A stretch of DNA of 7,872 bases from NCBI GenBank assembly GCA_034440595.1, contig JAWXCH010000046.1:1-7872 (forward strand). The letters run 5' to 3'. This DNA comes from JAWXCH01 sp034440595 (GTDB lineage Bacteria; Planctomycetota; Planctomycetia; Pirellulales; JALHPA01). The number at the start of each line of letters is the position of its first letter. Position 1 is the first letter of the stretch. A model generated the notes under the pieces. That model was not told where the DNA came from and ran no database searches. It saw only the letters and a program-made list of their open reading frames with translations. Below are positions 5,928 to 7,872 of the stretch, piece by piece. The position numbers were made by a program, and so were the translations under genes.

Positions 5928-5976
5928 GCAGCGGAGCGCCTGTTCAATTATCAGTCAGCACTGCCCGCATGCTTCA

Positions 5977-6024
5977 CCTCTCCCGCTTGCGGGAGAGGTC
6001 GTCGCCCCAGCGACGGGTGAGGGC
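5977..6024. repeat. Double-hairpin intergenic repeat downstream of the glycosyltransferase
   Basis: CCTCTCCCG-CTTG-CGGGAGAGG (5977-5998) is a perfect 9-bp stem. It is followed by CGTCGC-CCCA-GCGACG (6000-6015), a perfect 6-bp stem, and then GGTGAGGG. The GGTGAGGG end and the CTCTCC/GGAGAG arms resemble the 71-base repeat at 730-800, so the two families may be related. The position 49 bases after the glycosyltransferase stop would suit a role in 3'-end formation, though no T-run follows. Confidence 0.6.
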
Positions 6025-6119
6025 CGGTGAGTGAGCAGAGCGGTGAGAGTAGAAAGTGGAAGTTGAAATCGACTCGATTGAATCGTTTCAGTGTGTACTG
6101 TTGGTTTTCCGCCTTTTTC

Positions 6120-6189
6120 GCCCTCACCCCCGCCCCTCTCCCCGAACGCGCGGAAGTTGAAATCGAAGTCCTGTGCGTGGAGAGGGGAG
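6120..6189 (-). repeat. 71-base dispersed hairpin repeat, copy B (inverted)
   Basis: This is the reverse-orientation partner of 730-800, with the same CCCCTCTCC / GGAGAGGGG arms and the same GGGGGTGAGGGC tail minus one C. Its loop differs from copy A and includes GGAAGTTGAAATCGA, a 15-base string also found just outside the repeat at 6058-6072. Confidence 0.75.
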
Positions 6190-6235
6190 AATGTTGGTCA
6201 ACCTGATCGCCGAAGAGTCTTCGCCGATACCAATA

Positions 6236-6325
6236 AGAATTAACAAATAAATGATAACGAATAACAAATTGTTCTCAACGCCGTAGCAAGATTTATTATT
6301 TGTTATCTGTCAATTGTTATTTGCT
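6236..6325. repeat. A+T-rich degenerate AACAAAT tract with inverted arms
   Basis: Variants of AATAACAAAT recur on both strands: ATAACAAAT (6261-6269) and its complement ATTTGTTAT (6298-6306), plus TAACAAATAA near the left end and CAATTGTTATTTG near the right. The region is far more A+T-rich than its flanks. It abuts the stop of the exported Tyr-rich protein. Similar phrases occur at 3885-3912. Confidence 0.5.
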
Positions 6326-6329
6326 ATTT

Positions 6330-6668
6330 TTAATATCCAAACCAGCCGCCATACGGCATTGCGTTTGGCGCAAACGCACCAGAGTACAGGTATGGCCCGC
6401 CTAATAGGCCGCCGTATCCATATTGGTCTGCATAGTATCCATATGGCATGAATGGATGCGGGCCGTCGGGCGAAAAGTACTTGGAGTACGGGACTCGATA
6501 GACCGGCTTGATGGCCTGGTACTGGTCGACGCGTTCCCCAGTCTTTGGGCTGTTCGTGAAATAGCTTTTGTCAAAGATCCAATCGGCACGCCCAATGGAA
6601 GAGGATGCAACCAACAGGCCAAGCATCAAGCCGCTGAACAAAATTCCCCGGATCGAACGAGCGTACAT
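6330..6668 (-). CDS. Small exported Tyr/Gly/Pro-rich protein, function unknown
   Basis: The product has 112 residues. Residues 1-28 form a clear signal peptide: MYARSIRG with two arginines, then a hydrophobic core (ILFSGLMLGLLVASS), then a site after GRA before DWIFDK. The mature part of about 84 residues is rich in Tyr, Gly and Pro, especially the last 42 residues, with nine tyrosines in phrases such as MPYGYYADQYGYGG and the end PYGGWFGY. It has no cysteine and no recognisable domain, and may be a cell-envelope or matrix protein. The frame continues 40 codons further up, but the start at 6668 is chosen because it gives a proper signal peptide and has AGGTG seven bases before the ATG. It is divergent from the Cys-rich pair, with 296 bases between the two starts. 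No homologous named family is recognised. Confidence 0.75.
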   Translation of the reverse strand: MYARSIRGILFSGLMLGLLVASSSIGRADWIFDKSYFTNSPKTGERVDQYQAIKPVYRVPYSKYFSPDGPHPFMPYGYYADQYGYGGLLGGPYLYSGAFAPNAMPYGGWFGY

Positions 6669-6929
6669 GGCAACACCTAAATGCGTGAACTTTGAAGAGC
6701 CTGTCTCCTTTTGGAAGTCTAGCTTAACAAGCCGTAAGCCTTTGGCCCGGAAACCACCTTCCCAACGCCCGTCGTGGTGGTCTAGCACGCCCGCCTACCG
6801 ATTGTGCGTGAAATTCCGAGAATTTGGCCCGTGCTGGCACGGATATGCAGATTCGCTACGTAGCCGAAAGCTCGAAACGGACGGCCAGGCATCGGCTGCT
6901 GTTTGCAAAAAGAATCCACCGCACTGCAA

Positions 6930-6958
6930 TTGACCCAGCCGAGTCGTCTGCGAATAAT
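6930..6958 (+). promoter_or_regulatory. Near-consensus sigma70-type promoter for the Cys-rich gene pair
   Basis: A -35 box TTGACC (6930-6935, one mismatch to TTGACA) and a -10 box AATAAT (6953-6958, one mismatch to TATAAT) are separated by exactly 17 bases. With the usual geometry, transcription would begin at about 6965, the A of the start codon of the following gene. This is the best promoter match I found in the window. Confidence 0.65.
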
Positions 6959-6964
6959 TACGGC

Positions 6965-7345
6965 ATGACCCCCTTCGTATGGTTAACGCTGTTGTTGCAA
7001 GTCGCCATTGGTGTGGTGCCGCAGGTTTCGCTGCGATGCGTCACCTGTAGCGTCGACACGTGCGTCACGACTGCCGCTCCAGCCAAATGCTGCCACGAAT
7101 GTGCTGGGACTTCTGAGTCTCAGTTACCGACGCCTAGTCCCTCGTCCTGCCAATGCGAAGCTTTCCCGGTAGCGAACCTCGTCAAGAACGAGATCGAACT
7201 GCGTAGCCCGTTGGCGGACTTTGCACATTTTACGGCGGTCGATGTACCGTTGCTGGATCGCACGGCAGGTTCCGTTTTGGAACTGGCGGATGCCGAAGTC
7301 TCTTCCGTATCTAGACAGATCCTTTTTTGCACCTGGTTGAAATGA
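6965..7345 (+). CDS. Cys-rich, probably exported small protein, function unknown
   Basis: The product has 126 residues. A hydrophobic N-terminus (MTPFVWLTLLLQVAIGVVPQ) suggests export or membrane anchoring, although it lacks the usual positive charges before the hydrophobic stretch. Eight cysteines fall in residues 25-64: Cys25 and Cys28 (CVTC), Cys33, Cys42 and Cys43, Cys46 (CCHEC), Cys62 and Cys64 (CQC), with two more features of metal sites, His44 and Glu45, between them. The rest (68-126) is an ordinary mixed sequence with a single further Cys122. A metal-binding role outside the cytoplasm is plausible but inferred. The frame is open for 47 codons upstream. I chose 6965 because hydrophobic residues begin there and because the promoter just upstream would start transcription at this base. 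There is no ribosome site, which fits leaderless initiation. The metallothionein-like gene follows 65 bases downstream. Confidence 0.6.
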   Translation: MTPFVWLTLLLQVAIGVVPQVSLRCVTCSVDTCVTTAAPAKCCHECAGTSESQLPTPSPSSCQCEAFPVANLVKNEIELRSPLADFAHFTAVDVPLLDRTAGSVLELADAEVSSVSRQILFCTWLK

Positions 7346-7349
7346 ATGG

Positions 7350-7364
7350 GACACGCAGTGTGTC
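7350..7364 (+). promoter_or_regulatory. Small hairpin between the two Cys-rich genes
   Basis: GACAC (7350-7354) and GTGTC (7360-7364) pair around GCAGT, and the sequence after them is T/C-rich (TGTTTCATTCTCTT). The stem is only five base pairs, so at most a weak attenuator or processing site between the upstream gene and the peptide gene. Confidence 0.25.
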
Positions 7365-7410
7365 TGTTTCATTCTCTTAACTAGTTCTTTATTTGCAAAA
7401 GGGTTTTACC

Positions 7411-7563
7411 ATGTTTACAAGTTTCATTCTCGCTTCGGTTCTCAGCTTCACTGGCGCTCCAGCAGTTGCTGCGGTGGCTTCAGACTGTCCTTGCGTTGCC
7501 TGCCCTGATTGCGGCGACAACTGCGAATGCGCCAAGTGCGATTGCCCCAACTGCGGCAAGTAG
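7411..7563 (+). CDS. Secreted metallothionein-like Cys-rich peptide
   Basis: The product has 50 residues. Residues 1 to about 21-24 form a signal peptide (MFTSFILASVLSFTGAPAVA) with likely cleavage after an Ala. The remaining stretch is almost wholly a metal-thiolate motif: Cys26, 28, 31, 34, 38, 40, 43, 45 and 48, nine cysteines in 23 residues, in CxC and CxxC spacing (CPCVACPDCG, then CECAKCDCPNCGK), with Asp, Lys and Pro and no aromatic residue. This matches the composition of metallothioneins, which bind soft metals such as Cu(I), Zn, Cd or Hg, but known bacterial ones are normally cytoplasmic, so export is unusual. AAAAGGG sits seven bases before the ATG, a good ribosome site. The gene lies 65 bases after another Cys-rich exported protein and 35 bases before a strong hairpin, so the two are probably cotranscribed. 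The specific metal cannot be told from the sequence. Confidence 0.8.
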   Translation: MFTSFILASVLSFTGAPAVAAVASDCPCVACPDCGDNCECAKCDCPNCGK

Positions 7564-7596
7564 TACTTGCGTGACAATGTTAAAGTAGTGAACGGC

Positions 7597-7629
7597 GGGC
7601 CGGCGCAATTGCGCCGGCTCGCTTTGTTG
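7597..7629 (+). terminator. Probable intrinsic terminator after the Cys-rich pair
   Basis: GCCGGCGC-AATT-GCGCCGGC (7599-7618) is a perfect palindrome forming an 8-bp G+C-only stem with an AATT loop. It is extended by a G-T and a G-C pair to 7597/7620. It is followed by CGCTTTGTTGCC, only moderately T-rich. It stands 35 bases after the peptide stop and nothing else nearby could end this transcript. Confidence 0.6.
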
Positions 7630-7630
7630 C

Positions 7631-7647
7631 CTTTCACTCCGTGAAAG
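7631..7647. repeat. CTTTCAC-TCC-GTGAAAG hairpin
   Basis: A perfect 7-bp stem with a TCC loop, the same stem length and loop as the repeats at 1676, 4420 and 4604, but with an unrelated stem sequence. Read from the minus strand it is CTTTCAC-GGA-GTGAAAG, a phrase I recall as common in planctomycete intergenic DNA. It may be a second family built to the same plan, or a weak second terminator. Confidence 0.55.
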
Positions 7648-7799
7648 AGCATCTGCCGATAACCGTCTTGCGTCAGCGATAGTTTTTCAGCGAATCGTCG
7701 CCTTAAATTCAATGCACTGGCATAGCCCATTAGTCTCTACACAAAAATGCTAGCAAGATAAGTTCGCTTTAGGACGGAGATTGGGTCGTAAGAAGGCAA
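7648..7799. other. Right-hand spacer without a gene
   Basis: Nothing recognisable is present. A minus-strand frame covering 7389-7730 runs antisense to the peptide gene and through its terminator, and has no family features. Confidence 0.5.
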
Positions 7800-7872
7800 T
7801 GGTATGGCCGGGTGCGTAAACTTGCAATGTACGCCGAAGGCGTTCCATACCACAGCCCAGGGTCGACGCGCA
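7800..7872. repeat. Composite hairpin repeat, cut by the window edge
   Basis: Outer arms TGGTATGG (7800-7807) and CCATACCA (7845-7852) enclose an inner hairpin ACGCC-GAA-GGCGT (7831-7843). Directly after come CAGCCCAGGGT (7853-7863) and TCGACGCGCA, the start of the same palindrome family as 672-710. The matching right arm should lie beyond the window. Confidence 0.6.

Larger units (their letters stand above)
5928..6329. other. Repeat-rich spacer between convergent glycosyltransferase and exported-protein genes
   Basis: No gene is seen. From left to right there is a double hairpin (5977-6015), a 15-base direct repeat GGAAGTTGAAATCGA (6058-6072 and 6152-6166), the inverted second copy of the 71-base dispersed repeat (6120-6189), and an A+T-rich low-complexity tract (6236-6325). 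The first and last could end transcription from the two sides, but no classical stem with T-run is present. Confidence 0.6.

Noticed and set aside
7389..7730. Minus-strand frame of 113 codons
   Set aside because: It runs antisense to the peptide gene and through the terminator palindrome, with no ribosome site or family features.
1708..7795. 12-base direct repeat GGTCGTAAGAAG at 1708-1719 and 7784-7795
   Set aside because: A match of this length is expected by chance here. Both copies lie near repeats, but no longer shared block was found.

Overview
The window looks like chromosomal DNA from a planctomycete, probably of the Pirellula/Rhodopirellula type. This is inferred from several families of short hairpin repeats between genes of a kind I associate with those genomes, from starts that often lack a clear Shine-Dalgarno sequence, and from loosely packed genes with long spacers. 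No ribosomal or other phylogenetic marker is present, so the assignment is moderate.

Layout from left to right: (1) the N-terminal part of a single-pass membrane protein of unknown function (minus, runs off the left edge); (2) a 706-base spacer with hairpin repeats; (3) a TetR-family regulator of the CecR/YbiH type (plus) with a candidate operator just upstream; (4) a restriction-modification cassette on the minus strand, with a 5-methylcytosine DNA methyltransferase followed by an Eco29kI-like GIY-YIG endonuclease that overlaps it by 11 bases. Upstream of the methyltransferase, in the same frame, lies the C-terminal remnant of a Vsr mismatch endonuclease; (5) a roughly 800-base spacer ending in a 213-base mosaic of four hairpin repeats; (6) a GT4-type glycosyltransferase (plus) for cell-surface or exopolysaccharide synthesis; (7) another repeat-rich spacer; (8) a small exported Tyr/Gly/Pro-rich protein (minus); (9) a plus-strand pair of small Cys-rich exported proteins, the second a 50-residue metallothionein-like peptide, followed by a strong hairpin terminator; (10) more repeat DNA to the right edge.

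The genes do not form one pathway. The restriction-modification cassette is an insertion-like module with visibly lower G+C than its flanks (22/60 at 2101-2160 against 37/60 at 5461-5520), and it has kept a relic of the repair gene that commonly accompanies such methyltransferases. The two Cys-rich genes are likely one transcription unit. It starts at a near-consensus promoter (TTGACC, 17-base spacer, AATAAT) whose predicted +1 is the A of the start codon, so the message may be leaderless.

The most noteworthy items are the secreted metallothionein-like peptide with its apparently leaderless upstream partner, the Vsr relic fused in frame ahead of the methyltransferase, and a TCC-loop palindromic repeat whose stem has changed on both sides between copies.
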